In this document: piece after piece, positions 18,627 through 26,662 of the stretch
How positions within the stretch are numbered: position 1 is the stretch's first letter
Layout: each line of letters opens with the position of its first letter
Origin: JANQQN01 sp964519665
GTDB lineage: Bacteria > Myxococcota > Kuafuiibacteriia > Kuafuiibacteriales > Kuafuiibacteriaceae
Assembly (NCBI GenBank): GCA_964519665.1
Contig: CAZFIV010000003.1
Span: forward strand, 112,081 to 176,080
Length of the DNA stretch: 64,000 nt
Direction of reading: 5' to 3'
The notes under the pieces: generated by a model
What the model saw: only the letters and a program-made list of their open reading frames with translations
What the model was told of the DNA's origin: nothing
Databases searched by the model: none
Made by a program: the position numbers and the translations under genes

Positions 18627-19335
18627 TGTTTCGCGATGGCTGGCGCAAGAGCTCACGCCGCTTCGATTCGGGCCGCCGGTGACCCACGTCTACAATCCGC
18701 TCGAGTACGCCTGGGCTCCTCACGAGCGGTATCTCCGGCAGTTCGATGGCCCTCGCGAGGTGTTGATGTTGGGTATGAACCCTGGCCCATTCGGGATGGC
18801 CCAAACCGGTGTCCCGTTCGGTGAGGTCAATCTGGTTCGGGACTGGATGGGATTGGAGAGTCCGGTCGGTAAGCCTGAGCCCGAGCACCCGAAGCGCGCC
18901 GTCGAAGGCTTCGCGTGCGCTCGCAGCGAAGTGAGCGGAGCGCGGCTGTGGGGCTGGGCAAAGGAGACCTTCGGGCCGTCCGAGGTGTTCTTTCAGCGCT
19001 TCTTCGTCGCGAACTATTGTCCCTTGGTCTTCATGGAGGCCTCGGGCAAGAACCGCACGCCCGACAAGCTGCCTGCGCAGGAGCGGGCGCCCCTCGAGGC
19101 GCGATGTGACGAAGCCCTGCGTCGAACGATCGCCTGCATGGACCCGGAGTTCCTGGTGGGGGTCGGACAGTTCGCCGAGAACCGGCTGCGGAAGGTGAAC
19201 GATGACGGCCGACCGGTGGGGCGAGTCCTTCACCCCAGCCCGGCGAGCCCGGCGGCGAATCGCGGGTGGGCCGAGGCCGCCCGCAAGGACTTCGAGAAGC
19301 TCGGAATCTCCCTCCCTACGCCGTCGGTGCCTTGA
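18610..19335 (+). CDS. SMUG1-type single-strand-selective uracil-DNA glycosylase
   Basis: This 241-residue DNA repair enzyme removes uracil or its oxidised derivatives from DNA. Motif 1 reads GMNPGPFGMAQTGVPFGE with the Asn that replaces the usual Asp of family 1 enzymes, and motif 2 is HPSPASPAANRGW with the intercalation-loop residues. RSEVSGARLWGW and NYCPLVFMEASGKNRTPDKL are further SMUG signatures. SMUG was first known from animals but occurs in scattered bacteria. GGAGG precedes ATG 18610 by 9 bases, supporting the start inside srkA. The 3' end overlaps the convergent methyltransferase gene by 20 bp. Confidence 0.92.
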   Translation: MKTLIDVSRWLAQELTPLRFGPPVTHVYNPLEYAWAPHERYLRQFDGPREVLMLGMNPGPFGMAQTGVPFGEVNLVRDWMGLESPVGKPEPEHPKRAVEGFACARSEVSGARLWGWAKETFGPSEVFFQRFFVANYCPLVFMEASGKNRTPDKLPAQERAPLEARCDEALRRTIACMDPEFLVGVGQFAENRLRKVNDDGRPVGRVLHPSPASPAANRGWAEAARKDFEKLGISLPTPSVP

Positions 19336-20053
19336 GGACGAGATAGAGATTGAGATCCCCGGAGGCGCCGTCGCTGGAGAACCGAGCCTCTTCGTCGGCC
19401 GGCAGGTCGCGCACGAGGGCATCGAGTTCGGCCACGCTCGTGTGGTGGCAGTATCGGAGCCCTTCGCCGCCTCTTCGCCAGCGCACGAGGTGGTCCCCGG
19501 CTTCGACCTCGGCCGGGTCGATGTGGGCCTCCCGCCAGTCGGCCACCGCCACCCGCGGCGTCGAGTCGGGGGCGAACTGCCAAAAGCAGACCACCAACCG
19601 GCCTCCGGGGCTCGCGCGGGCCAAGGCCTCTTCCAGCACCCGCCGGCGCCGCCGCTGGGACGGAATGTGGTGCATGACTCCGAACGCGACGACCAAGTCG
19701 GCCGATGCGGAGGGCCAGGGCGGGGCGAGGAGGTCGACGTTTCGAAACGTCGCCCGCACGTTATCCACGCCTCCGACTCGCTCGCGGGCTCGGGCGAGCA
19801 GGGCCTCGCTCTCGTCCCACCCCTCGTAAGCGATCGGGTGAGGGGTTCGAGCGGCCAGGTAGCGGGCGAAGCGCCCATTGCCACAGCCCAGGTCGAGCAC
19901 TCGGCGTGGCCGGGTCATCGAGAGGATGCGGTTCCACCCGGGCCAAGGGCGGGTCCGGGTCTCGTCAAACGCCGAATGGAAACGCGCGTAGAACTCTCGG
20001 TTGATGGCCACTAGCCGTTCGGCGGTCGCATCGTCCACTCTGTGCCTCGGCAT
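19316..20053 (-). CDS. Trm9/ALKBH8-type SAM methyltransferase, probable tRNA wobble-uridine carboxymethyl methylase
   Basis: This 245-residue class I methyltransferase is not a generic one: it follows the Trm9 pattern throughout. FYARFHSAFDETRTRPWPGW (residues 21-40) parallels the Trm9 N-terminus with TRxxPWP. SAM motif I is DLGCGNGRF (54-62), VMHHIPSQRRRRRV parallels the Trm9 double-His region, and later GDHLVRWR and GLRYCHHTSVAELDALV parallel its substrate-side motifs. In eukaryotes this enzyme methylates cm5U34, the product of the Elp3 pathway, to mcm5U. Here Elp3 is the divergent neighbour and the two ATGs overlap. The start is ATG 20053; GTG 20038 is an alternative. The tRNA substrate is inference. 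Confidence 0.8.
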   Translation of the reverse strand: MPRHRVDDATAERLVAINREFYARFHSAFDETRTRPWPGWNRILSMTRPRRVLDLGCGNGRFARYLAARTPHPIAYEGWDESEALLARARERVGGVDNVRATFRNVDLLAPPWPSASADLVVAFGVMHHIPSQRRRRRVLEEALARASPGGRLVVCFWQFAPDSTPRVAVADWREAHIDPAEVEAGDHLVRWRRGGEGLRYCHHTSVAELDALVRDLPADEEARFSSDGASGDLNLYLVLKAPTA

Positions 20054-21851
20054 GACCCGATATACTGGCCGAGACTTCGATCCGATCGCCCACCAGTCGC
20101 AGCTGCGGCGGGTGATCGACGAGCTCGACCGGATTCCGTCGGTCGACGCGCGCCAGCTTAACAAGATCCTGCACCGATTCCCCAAGGCACCGGGTGAGAG
20201 CTTCTCGAAAGCCGAGCTGATCACCGGGGCTCGCCGCTTTGCCGGTCAGTACGGTTGGGATGCTACGGACTTGGCCCACAAGCTCCGAATGAAGCCGGTC
20301 CGCACGGCGAGCGGGGTCGCGCCGATCACCGTCCTGACCCAGCCGTTTCCGTGTCCCGGTCGCTGCGTCTTCTGCCCGAACGACGTTCGAATGCCGAAGA
20401 GCTACCTGTCGATGGAACCCGGCGCTCAGCGGGCGGCGCAGAATCGGTTCGATCCGTACGCGCAGACCACGTCTCGCCTCAAGGCGCTGTACAATAACGG
20501 TCACGTGCTCGACAAAGTCGAGCTCATAATCCTCGGCGGCACCTGGTCGTTCTATCCGGGGGCGTACCAAGTCTGGTTCATCACCCGCTGCTTCGAGGCG
20601 ATGAACGACTTTCATCGGGTTGCTGCCGACGACCAAGACCTGCCCGCGCCGGCGGGCCTCGACTTCGAATCGGTGGTCGCGCCGGAGCCCGCTCGGATCG
20701 ACGCCGGCACGTACAACCGGGTCGTGTCGGCCTTCCTGCGCAGTCGGGAGGCGCACCCTGACGCTCCGCCCCGGGCCGAAGACTGGCCTCGTCTCGAGCG
20801 TGCTCATCTCCTCAACGAATCCAGCCGAACCCGCTGCGTGGGGTTGGTGCTCGAGACGCGACCGGACCACGTCACGGTCGAGGAAGGGGTTCGGCTTCGC
20901 CGCTTGGGGGCCACCAAGATTCAGGTCGGTCTGCAGTCGCTGTCCGACGATGTCCTGTCACTGAATCAACGGGGCCACGACGTCCAGACGGGGCGCCGCG
21001 CGATGACGCTTCTGCGTCAGCTGGGGTTCAAGCTGCAGGGCCACTGGATGGCCAATCTCTACGGCTCCGACCCCGACCATGACATCGAGGACTTCCGAAG
21101 GTTATGGGCCGACCCGAGCATTCGGCCTGACGAGCTCAAGCTCTATCCGTGCAGCTTGCTCGAGACGGCGGAGCTCATGAATCTGTACCACCAGGGATCG
21201 TGGCGGCCGTACTCCGAACGAGAGCTCCTGCGGGTGGTGTCGTACGGCCTCGCCGCGACCCCGCCGTACTGCCGATTGAATCGGGTGATTCGGGACATAC
21301 CGTCTCACGACATCGTGGTGGGCAATCAGCAGTCGAACTTTCGAGAGATCGCCGAAGCCGAAGCGCGCCGCCGCGGCTGGCGGCTGAACGACATTCGCGC
21401 TCGCGAGGTCAAGACCAGACCGATCGACCTCGGAGCGCTGCGTCTGGAGGTCGTGGCCTACGGCTCGTCAGTCGGGCGAGAGCGTTTTTTGCAGCTCGTC
21501 GACGCCGACGGGCACCTTGCTGGCTTCCTCCGCTTGACCCTTCCGGCGAAGCCGTCGCCGCTGCCGGAGCTCGAGCACGCGGCTTTATTGAGAGAGCTAC
21601 ACGTGTACGGCTCGGTGGCTTCGTTCTCTCGAGAAGGCGCGCCCGGTGCCAACGCCCAGCATCGAGGTCTCGGCCGACGCCTGATCGAGCTGGCCCAGGC
21701 GATCGCCGTCGACGAAGGCTACCGAAGACTGAGCGTGATAAGCGCCGTAGGAACCCGGGACTACTATCGTCGATGGGGTTTCGTGGATGGCGCGCTCTAT
21801 CAGCACTGGACTTGCCGCAGCGAAGCCGATGGGGCAGCACGACCGATATGA
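20052..21851 (+). CDS. elp3: Elp3 family tRNA uridine-34 carboxymethylation enzyme (radical SAM plus GNAT)
   Basis: This 599-residue protein has the two Elp3 domains. The radical-SAM part has the cluster Cys at 101, 105 and 108 (CPGRCVFCP), then PKSYLSMEPGAQRA and LGGTWSFYPGAYQ. The C-terminal acetyltransferase part has LRELHVYGS, QHRGLGRRLIELAQ for acetyl-CoA and ISAVGTRDYYRRWGF. Elp3 uses SAM and acetyl-CoA to put a carboxymethyl group on U34 of tRNAs. The acidic linker between the domains is of normal size. The start is set at ATG 20052, because conserved sequence begins shortly after; the frame is open to 20001. The stop overlaps the next gene by 4 bases (ATGA), so they are translationally coupled. 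Confidence 0.93.
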   Translation: MTRYTGRDFDPIAHQSQLRRVIDELDRIPSVDARQLNKILHRFPKAPGESFSKAELITGARRFAGQYGWDATDLAHKLRMKPVRTASGVAPITVLTQPFPCPGRCVFCPNDVRMPKSYLSMEPGAQRAAQNRFDPYAQTTSRLKALYNNGHVLDKVELIILGGTWSFYPGAYQVWFITRCFEAMNDFHRVAADDQDLPAPAGLDFESVVAPEPARIDAGTYNRVVSAFLRSREAHPDAPPRAEDWPRLERAHLLNESSRTRCVGLVLETRPDHVTVEEGVRLRRLGATKIQVGLQSLSDDVLSLNQRGHDVQTGRRAMTLLRQLGFKLQGHWMANLYGSDPDHDIEDFRRLWADPSIRPDELKLYPCSLLETAELMNLYHQGSWRPYSERELLRVVSYGLAATPPYCRLNRVIRDIPSHDIVVGNQQSNFREIAEAEARRRGWRLNDIRAREVKTRPIDLGALRLEVVAYGSSVGRERFLQLVDADGHLAGFLRLTLPAKPSPLPELEHAALLRELHVYGSVASFSREGAPGANAQHRGLGRRLIELAQAIAVDEGYRRLSVISAVGTRDYYRRWGFVDGALYQHWTCRSEADGAARPI

Positions 21852-22855
21852 GCCAACCCGATGCCATGTCGGTGGTAGAGATTTCGACACCCGGCGGACC
21901 GGAGGTCCTGAAGCCGTCTACCCGCCCGATGCCGACCCCCGGCGAGGGCGAAGTGCTCATCGAGGTGGCGGCGGCCGGCGTAAACCGGCCCGACGTCATG
22001 CAGCGCGAGGGTCGGTACCCGCCGCCGCCGGGCGTCACCGACATCCCGGGGCTCGAGGTCTCGGGGCGTATCGTTGCGGTCGGCGCAGGCGTAGAGGATT
22101 GGTCGGTCGGGGATGTCTGTGCGGCGCTGCTGGCTGGGGGCGGGTACGCGAGTCACTGCGTGGCACCGGCGCCGCAGTGTTTACCGGTGGCCGATGGCGT
22201 CGACATGATCGACATGGCCGCCGTGCCGGAGACCTTCTTCACCGTGTGGGCGAACGTGTTCGAGCTCGGTCGATTCGAAACGAAGGACACCCTCTTGTGT
22301 CACGGGGGGGCCAGCGGCATTGGCACGACCGCTATCCAGCTGGTCAAGGCCTACGGGGGCAAGGTGATCGTCACGGCGGGAAGCGACGAACGTTGCCGGC
22401 GGTGCATGGAGCTCGGCGCCGACCTCGCGATCAACTACCGAACGTCGGATTTCGTCACCGAGGCCAACGCCTTCACCAACGGCCGCGGCGTTGACGTGGT
22501 CCTCGACATGGTGGGGGGTGACTACGTGTCCCGCAACATGGACTGCATGGCGCGAAACGGTCGCCATGTCACGATCGCATTCATGCGGGGTCCCCAGGCC
22601 GAGATCAGCCTCGTGCCGATCCTTCTCAAGAACATCACGCTCACCGGGTCTACGCTTCGACGCCGGCCGGTGGCCGAAAAAGGGCGATTGGCCCGGGCGC
22701 TGCGAGAGCACGTGTGGCCGTGGTTCACCGAGGGCAAGATTCGGCCCGTGATCTCCCACCGATTTCCGCTCGCCGAGGCGGCCGAAGCGCACCGGGTTCT
22801 CGATAGAAGCGAACAGGTGGGGAAGGTTCTGCTGCTCCCGTCGTCGTCAACCTGA
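21848..22855 (+). CDS. NAD(P)H quinone oxidoreductase, PIG3/zeta-crystallin type
   Basis: This 335-residue medium-chain, zinc-free dehydrogenase/reductase is cytoplasmic. The GroES-like part includes GVNRPDVMQREGRYPPPPG, a PIG3-type signature. The Rossmann part includes the dinucleotide motif HGGASGIGTTAIQL. RNGRHVTIAFMRG and SHRFPLAEAAEAHRV follow the usual order. PIG3 enzymes reduce quinones with NADPH. The start overlaps the elp3 stop as ATGA; nothing in the sequence shows why it is coupled to a tRNA modification gene. Its last 9 bases overlap the convergent phosphoesterase gene. Confidence 0.92.
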   Translation: MSQPDAMSVVEISTPGGPEVLKPSTRPMPTPGEGEVLIEVAAAGVNRPDVMQREGRYPPPPGVTDIPGLEVSGRIVAVGAGVEDWSVGDVCAALLAGGGYASHCVAPAPQCLPVADGVDMIDMAAVPETFFTVWANVFELGRFETKDTLLCHGGASGIGTTAIQLVKAYGGKVIVTAGSDERCRRCMELGADLAINYRTSDFVTEANAFTNGRGVDVVLDMVGGDYVSRNMDCMARNGRHVTIAFMRGPQAEISLVPILLKNITLTGSTLRRRPVAEKGRLARALREHVWPWFTEGKIRPVISHRFPLAEAAEAHRVLDRSEQVGKVLLLPSSST

Positions 22856-23632
22856 ACAAGCGGCCTGCAGGCCGTCTTTGCTCTTGCCGCGGACGCCGGT
22901 CGCGGAGATGGGAGGAGTGCTCGACTGGTGAATCTCGTATCGGTCTGCCTCGAGGTCGAGCAGCACATATTCGAGGTTTCCGAGCAGGCAGGTGCCGCTG
23001 TTCAAGTAGATCTGATCGCCGACGTCGTGACGAATCGCGCGATGAGTGTGGCCGTTGACCACGATGTCGGCCCCCATCGACCGCCCGATCGCGAGCGCCT
23101 TTGACTCGATCGCGGTGATCGGTCCCTTCTGGTCAGGGGCCGGCGGAATGTGTCGGTAACGGTCGGACCACTGGGTGACGCCCACGCCCACGCGCTCCAG
23201 CAGGCCCGAGACCCAGAGGGCGACGTGGCTGAGCCGGGCCTCACCGCGGGATATCCAGTCGGCTTGGTGCCCATGAAAGAAGAGTGCGCGTCGGCCCTTA
23301 GACTCGACGGCGTAGAACTCCGGGGCTCCGAGCGTTCGGCGGGCCACCAGGTCGTGGTTGCCAAAGATGAAGGTATACCGGGGGTCGTCGAGGACTCGCC
23401 GAGCGATCTCTGGGTAGGCGCGAAGCGCTTTGTTCAGTTCTTCGGACCGGGTGCCGGGTACGACGCCCCGAAGGGTTTCGAAGATGTCTCCGAGAAGGAC
23501 GACTCGGTCGACCTCGCGCTCGAGCTCCCGAAGGGTCGATACCAGGCGTTCCTCGGCTTCGTCGGCCCGTGCAAAGCGGTCGAGCCGATCTTTTGCACCG
23601 AGGTGGAGGTCGCTCAAAACCGCCAATCGCAC
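22847..23632 (-). CDS. Calcineurin-like metallophosphoesterase
   Basis: This 261-residue phosphoesterase has every metal-binding motif: LSDLHLG, LLGDIFE, FGNHD, FFHGHQ and VNGHTH. The arrangement resembles UDP-2,3-diacylglucosamine hydrolases and related phosphatases, but no lipid-specific helix insert could be confirmed, so the substrate is open. The start is GTG at 23632 (VRLAVLSDLHLG), 86 bp downstream of the kinase gene. A longer open frame extends upstream only because the antisense of the minisatellite has no stops; it should not be taken as coding. Confidence 0.85.
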   Translation of the reverse strand: MRLAVLSDLHLGAKDRLDRFARADEAEERLVSTLRELEREVDRVVLLGDIFETLRGVVPGTRSEELNKALRAYPEIARRVLDDPRYTFIFGNHDLVARRTLGAPEFYAVESKGRRALFFHGHQADWISRGEARLSHVALWVSGLLERVGVGVTQWSDRYRHIPPAPDQKGPITAIESKALAIGRSMGADIVVNGHTHRAIRHDVGDQIYLNSGTCLLGNLEYVLLDLEADRYEIHQSSTPPISATGVRGKSKDGLQAACSG

Positions 23633-23718
23633 GGCATCATGCGTAAGGGGCCCGCGTCGGGTCGGACAAGCGACGTCACCGTCTTGCTGCAAAGAAGCTG
23701 CGCCGAATCCAGCGCAGC

Positions 23719-25773
23719 TCAGGGAGCCGGCGAACCGGCCGGCCGCGCCACCGGGGCTTCCATCATCGGTCGGTCCGGGAGCGCGGATTCTCGTCGGCTG
23801 GCGAGCAAGAACCCGAGCAGCGCGGACAAGGTCAGCAGCAGGACGATGGCGGTCGGCGCAACCCAGTCGGACCCCGCCGACGTCGAGTTGAGGCCCGCCG
23901 ACGCCGAGTTGCGGCCCGCCGACGTCGAGTTGCGGCCCGTCGACGTCGAGCTGGGGCCCGCCGACGCCGAGTTGCGGCCCGCCGACGTCGAGTTGCGGCC
24001 CGCCGACGTCGAGTTGGGGCCCGCCGACGCCGAGTTGGGGCCCGCCGACGCCGAGCTGGGGCCCGCCGACGCCGAGTTGGGGCCCGCCGACGCCGAGTTG
24101 GGGCCCGCCGACGCCGAGTTGGGGCCCGCCGACGTCGAGTTGGGGCCCGCCGACGTCGGGCCGGCGGAAGGGGGCGAGTGCGCGGCCCGTCGAAGCCCCG
24201 ACCCGCGGACCCGGCTCGGATGGCGAAGGGGCAGCAAGGGAGGCTTCGTGTCGACGGGATTCGAGGCCCGCGGTCCGAGCCTGGAACTCGGAGGCGGGCG
24301 TCCGGTCGGGCGCGGGTATTGGATTTCGAACTCGGCGCGCAGCGGCGATGATCGCGACCCGGACGGCCGCGGGTTGGGGCCGAGCGCCGGTGGCGACGGA
24401 GCTCGAGTCGCGGCGGGCATGCGGGGGTCGAACTGCGACACCACCGCGACGGCGGTCGGTGACGTCGGGGCAGGGCAAGCCCGGCCGTTGGCGATCGACG
24501 TACCTTCCGGGGCGCACACGGTGAGCGGGGGACGTTCGCCGCCGTCGTCGCGCCCGACGAGAGATGCCGGTTCGACCACCTCGGCCCCGGTGTTGTCGAA
24601 CGCCGGAGCGTCATCGAACGTCGGGGGCCCTTCATAGGTCGCGGCGGTATCTCCGCTATCGGACGGGCTCTCCGCTACCGGCGTAAACACGGTGGCTACC
24701 GTTTGGCCGGACTCCTGCAAATCGGCGCCGAGGGAGGCGCAGTGGACCACCTTCGTGTCGATGGCCTCATAGGGCTCGGTCGGGCCCGAGGGCATCGGAA
24801 CTCGGCCATTCGACCAGTCGTCGTCGATGGCGTCGGCCCGGACGGTCGCCGGTTCGGCGCTCAACAAGCTGAGTCGGCTCAGCTCCGCGCTCACCCGCAG
24901 CGCGTTGGCGGGACGGCGCGACGGCTCTGGCTCGATCAGCGACAGAACGAGGTCGCCGAGCTCCCCCGCCCCCGGGAGGGGCGGTGGGCGTTGCGTCATC
25001 TTAGCGACCAGCACCTGTTCGAGCGTACCGGTGAAGGGCGGGGCGCCAGCCAGGAGCTCGTAGAGAATGATGCCGAGGGCATAGACGTCGACCTGGGCGC
25101 TCACTGCCTTCGGGTCGACCTGTTCGGGAGGCATATAGGTCGGCGTGCCGACGATGTAGCCGGTCTTGGTCAGCCGATCATCGGCATCCCGATTCTGGAG
25201 GCTGGCCACGATCCCGAAGTCGAGAATCTTGACCGTTTCCCGCCCCTGGCGGTCGGGCAAGACGATGATGTTGCCTGGCTTGAGGTCGCGGTGAACGAAT
25301 CCCTGTCGATGCGCTTCGGCCAGTCCGGCGACGAGCTGCTCGGCAAGGCGGCCCACTCGCCGCGGGTCGATCGGGGCTTCGTCATCGATGACCGACCTCA
25401 GGGTGGGGCCCTCGACCAGCTCCATGACCAGATACGTCAACCCGGCTGGAGAGCGGCCGGCATCGAGAATCTTCACAACGTTGGGATGATCGATGGCCCG
25501 GATGGCCTCCGCCTCCCGACGAAACCGCTCCGCGACGCTCCGGTCGGTCGCCATCTCGCCATAGAGAATCTTGATGGCGCAGGGCTGACCGCTCGAGAGC
25601 TTCCAGCTCCGAAAAACGCACCCGGTCCCGCCGATGCCGATGAGACCGTCCAATCGATATCCGCCGATCGCCCGGCCGAAGAGGGCGTCTTCCTCTTGAA
25701 GTCGCTCTCCGTCGAACGCGCAAAACTCCGGCTCACTCGCGAAGACCGAAAGGCAAGCCGGGCAAGCACGCAC
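23719..25773 (-). CDS. Ser/Thr protein kinase with zinc-ribbon N-terminus, minisatellite linker and C-terminal membrane anchor
   Basis: This 684-residue eukaryote-like kinase is predicted active: glycine loop GIGGTGC, ATP Lys68, HRDLKPGN with Asp163 and DFG at 185-187, GTPTYMPPEQ in the activation segment. It begins with a short Cys ribbon (CPACLSV...FCAFDG). After the kinase domain comes a Pro/Ser-rich region, then residues 538-632 made of about 13 heptapeptides of the form SAGPNSA, encoded by a 21-bp tandem repeat, then one membrane helix (WVAPTAIVLLLTLSALLGFL) and a short tail. The kinase is therefore cytoplasmic, tethered by a low-complexity arm. The start is GTG 25773. A B-type repeat copy lies just upstream, at 25816-25867. 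Confidence 0.88.
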   Translation of the reverse strand: MRACPACLSVFASEPEFCAFDGERLQEEDALFGRAIGGYRLDGLIGIGGTGCVFRSWKLSSGQPCAIKILYGEMATDRSVAERFRREAEAIRAIDHPNVVKILDAGRSPAGLTYLVMELVEGPTLRSVIDDEAPIDPRRVGRLAEQLVAGLAEAHRQGFVHRDLKPGNIIVLPDRQGRETVKILDFGIVASLQNRDADDRLTKTGYIVGTPTYMPPEQVDPKAVSAQVDVYALGIILYELLAGAPPFTGTLEQVLVAKMTQRPPPLPGAGELGDLVLSLIEPEPSRRPANALRVSAELSRLSLLSAEPATVRADAIDDDWSNGRVPMPSGPTEPYEAIDTKVVHCASLGADLQESGQTVATVFTPVAESPSDSGDTAATYEGPPTFDDAPAFDNTGAEVVEPASLVGRDDGGERPPLTVCAPEGTSIANGRACPAPTSPTAVAVVSQFDPRMPAATRAPSPPALGPNPRPSGSRSSPLRAEFEIQYPRPTGRPPPSSRLGPRASNPVDTKPPLLPLRHPSRVRGSGLRRAAHSPPSAGPTSAGPNSTSAGPNSASAGPNSASAGPNSASAGPSSASAGPNSASAGPNSTSAGRNSTSAGRNSASAGPSSTSTGRNSTSAGRNSASAGLNSTSAGSDWVAPTAIVLLLTLSALLGFLLASRRESALPDRPMMEAPVARPAGSPAP
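23876..24162 (-). repeat. 21-bp minisatellite, about 13.5 units, inside the kinase gene
   Basis: Units are close to GCCGACGCCGAGTTGGGGC plus two bases, differing mainly at a GTC/GCC position and at the G/C after TTG. Since 21 is a multiple of three, gain or loss of units keeps the reading frame. It encodes Ser-Ala-Gly-Pro/Arg-Asn-Ser-Ala/Thr heptads. Confidence 0.95.
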
Positions 25774-25815
25774 GCGTCCCAGCGTACGGTACTGGCTCCC
25801 TCCAAGCCAGGACTA

Positions 25816-25867
25816 GATGTGCGGGACGCAAATCCCGAACCGCTTCTCGGCTCGGTTGTTTGCACCC
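25816..25867 (+). repeat. Interspersed repeat, copy 3 (B part only)
   Basis: Runs from GATGTGCGGGACGCAAATCC to TTGTTTGCACCC and matches the B part of copy 1 (13487-13537) almost base for base, including the stem CCGAACCG/CGGCTCGG. It lies between the kinase gene start and the GNAT gene. No A part follows. Confidence 0.75.
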
Positions 25868-25975
25868 TTTAGTTCGCGGCGGTGGGGTTCGGTGGGCTTT
25901 GGGTGGGGCATCGAGGTGAGGCGGTGCTCCGCGACCTTTCGTGATGAGGACGACCGCGGTAGCGTCCACGAGTCC

Positions 25976-26662
25976 ATGGAGTACGGCATTCAACGGCGAA
26001 CCGTGTATCTGAGGCCCCTTCAGAGCGAGGACCTCTCGTGGATGTTTCATCAATTCGATGTCGACGAGGTCTGGCAGATGTTCGGCATGTCCGGTCCGTC
26101 CCGTCTTCGCATCATGCGCTCGTATCGCACGGGCAACTTAGTCGTGGGCATGATGAATCGGGTTCGCGACCGAGCGCGGATCGGATTCGTGGTGATGTTC
26201 CCACCGACCGGAGACTTCGACTTTTGGGAGTACGGATACGCGATTCCCGACCACCGCCATCGCGACGCGTGGACGGCGTTCAACACGTGCGACGCAATGG
26301 CGCACTACATGTTCGAGCATCTTCGGGTCGAGGCGTTGGGCTGGCGGACCCGGGAAGACAACCGGGCCGCCGATGCGATCGTCCGCAGGCTCGGCTACAA
26401 ACCCTTCGATAGCTGGGTCGTCGACGGGCACCGGTACACCTTCTATCGGCTCGACCAAGCCACCTGGGCCGACCGGCGGGCTCGGCTCGACCGCAGCGAA
26501 GCCACCCACCCGTCGGGCCAAGGCGATACTTTCGTGACCTTGCTAGAGCCGCCCTTCGACCCGGTCCCGCTCGCCGGAACGAAACCGAGCGCTATCGACG
26601 CCACCGATTCCGCTGATTCGACCGGTGCGAGCCCGAGGGATGATTCGTCGTCGACCGGCTAA
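25976..26662 (+). CDS. GNAT-family N-acetyltransferase
   Basis: This 228-residue protein has the RimJ/RimL-like GNAT outline. RRTVYLRPLQSEDL forms the first strand, GFVVMFPPTGDFDFWEYGYAI the core strands, and AMAHYMFEHLRVEALGWRTREDNRAADAIVRRLGYKPF the acetyl-CoA-side helix and final strands. The acceptor is unknown; such proteins modify peptides, antibiotics or protein N-termini. A tail of about 40 residues is Pro/Ser/Thr/Asp-rich and probably disordered. ATG 25976 is chosen because conserved sequence starts there. The stop overlaps the convergent HAD gene by 4 bp. Confidence 0.82.
   Translation: MEYGIQRRTVYLRPLQSEDLSWMFHQFDVDEVWQMFGMSGPSRLRIMRSYRTGNLVVGMMNRVRDRARIGFVVMFPPTGDFDFWEYGYAIPDHRHRDAWTAFNTCDAMAHYMFEHLRVEALGWRTREDNRAADAIVRRLGYKPFDSWVVDGHRYTFYRLDQATWADRRARLDRSEATHPSGQGDTFVTLLEPPFDPVPLAGTKPSAIDATDSADSTGASPRDDSSSTG

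Noticed and set aside
23876..24162. Regular short repeats that could pass for a CRISPR array
   Set aside because: The 21-bp units are contiguous without spacers, in frame inside a kinase gene, and no cas genes are present.
23633..24517. N-terminal extension of the phosphoesterase frame to 24517
   Set aside because: It reads the minisatellite and kinase gene in another frame, giving DVGGPQL-type repeats; the conserved phosphoesterase sequence begins at the GTG at 23632.
25816..25867. B repeat as a c-di-GMP riboswitch (GACGCAAA resembles part of GEMM)
   Set aside because: Only a few bases match, the rest of the consensus and pairing is absent, and the copies are in both orientations relative to genes.
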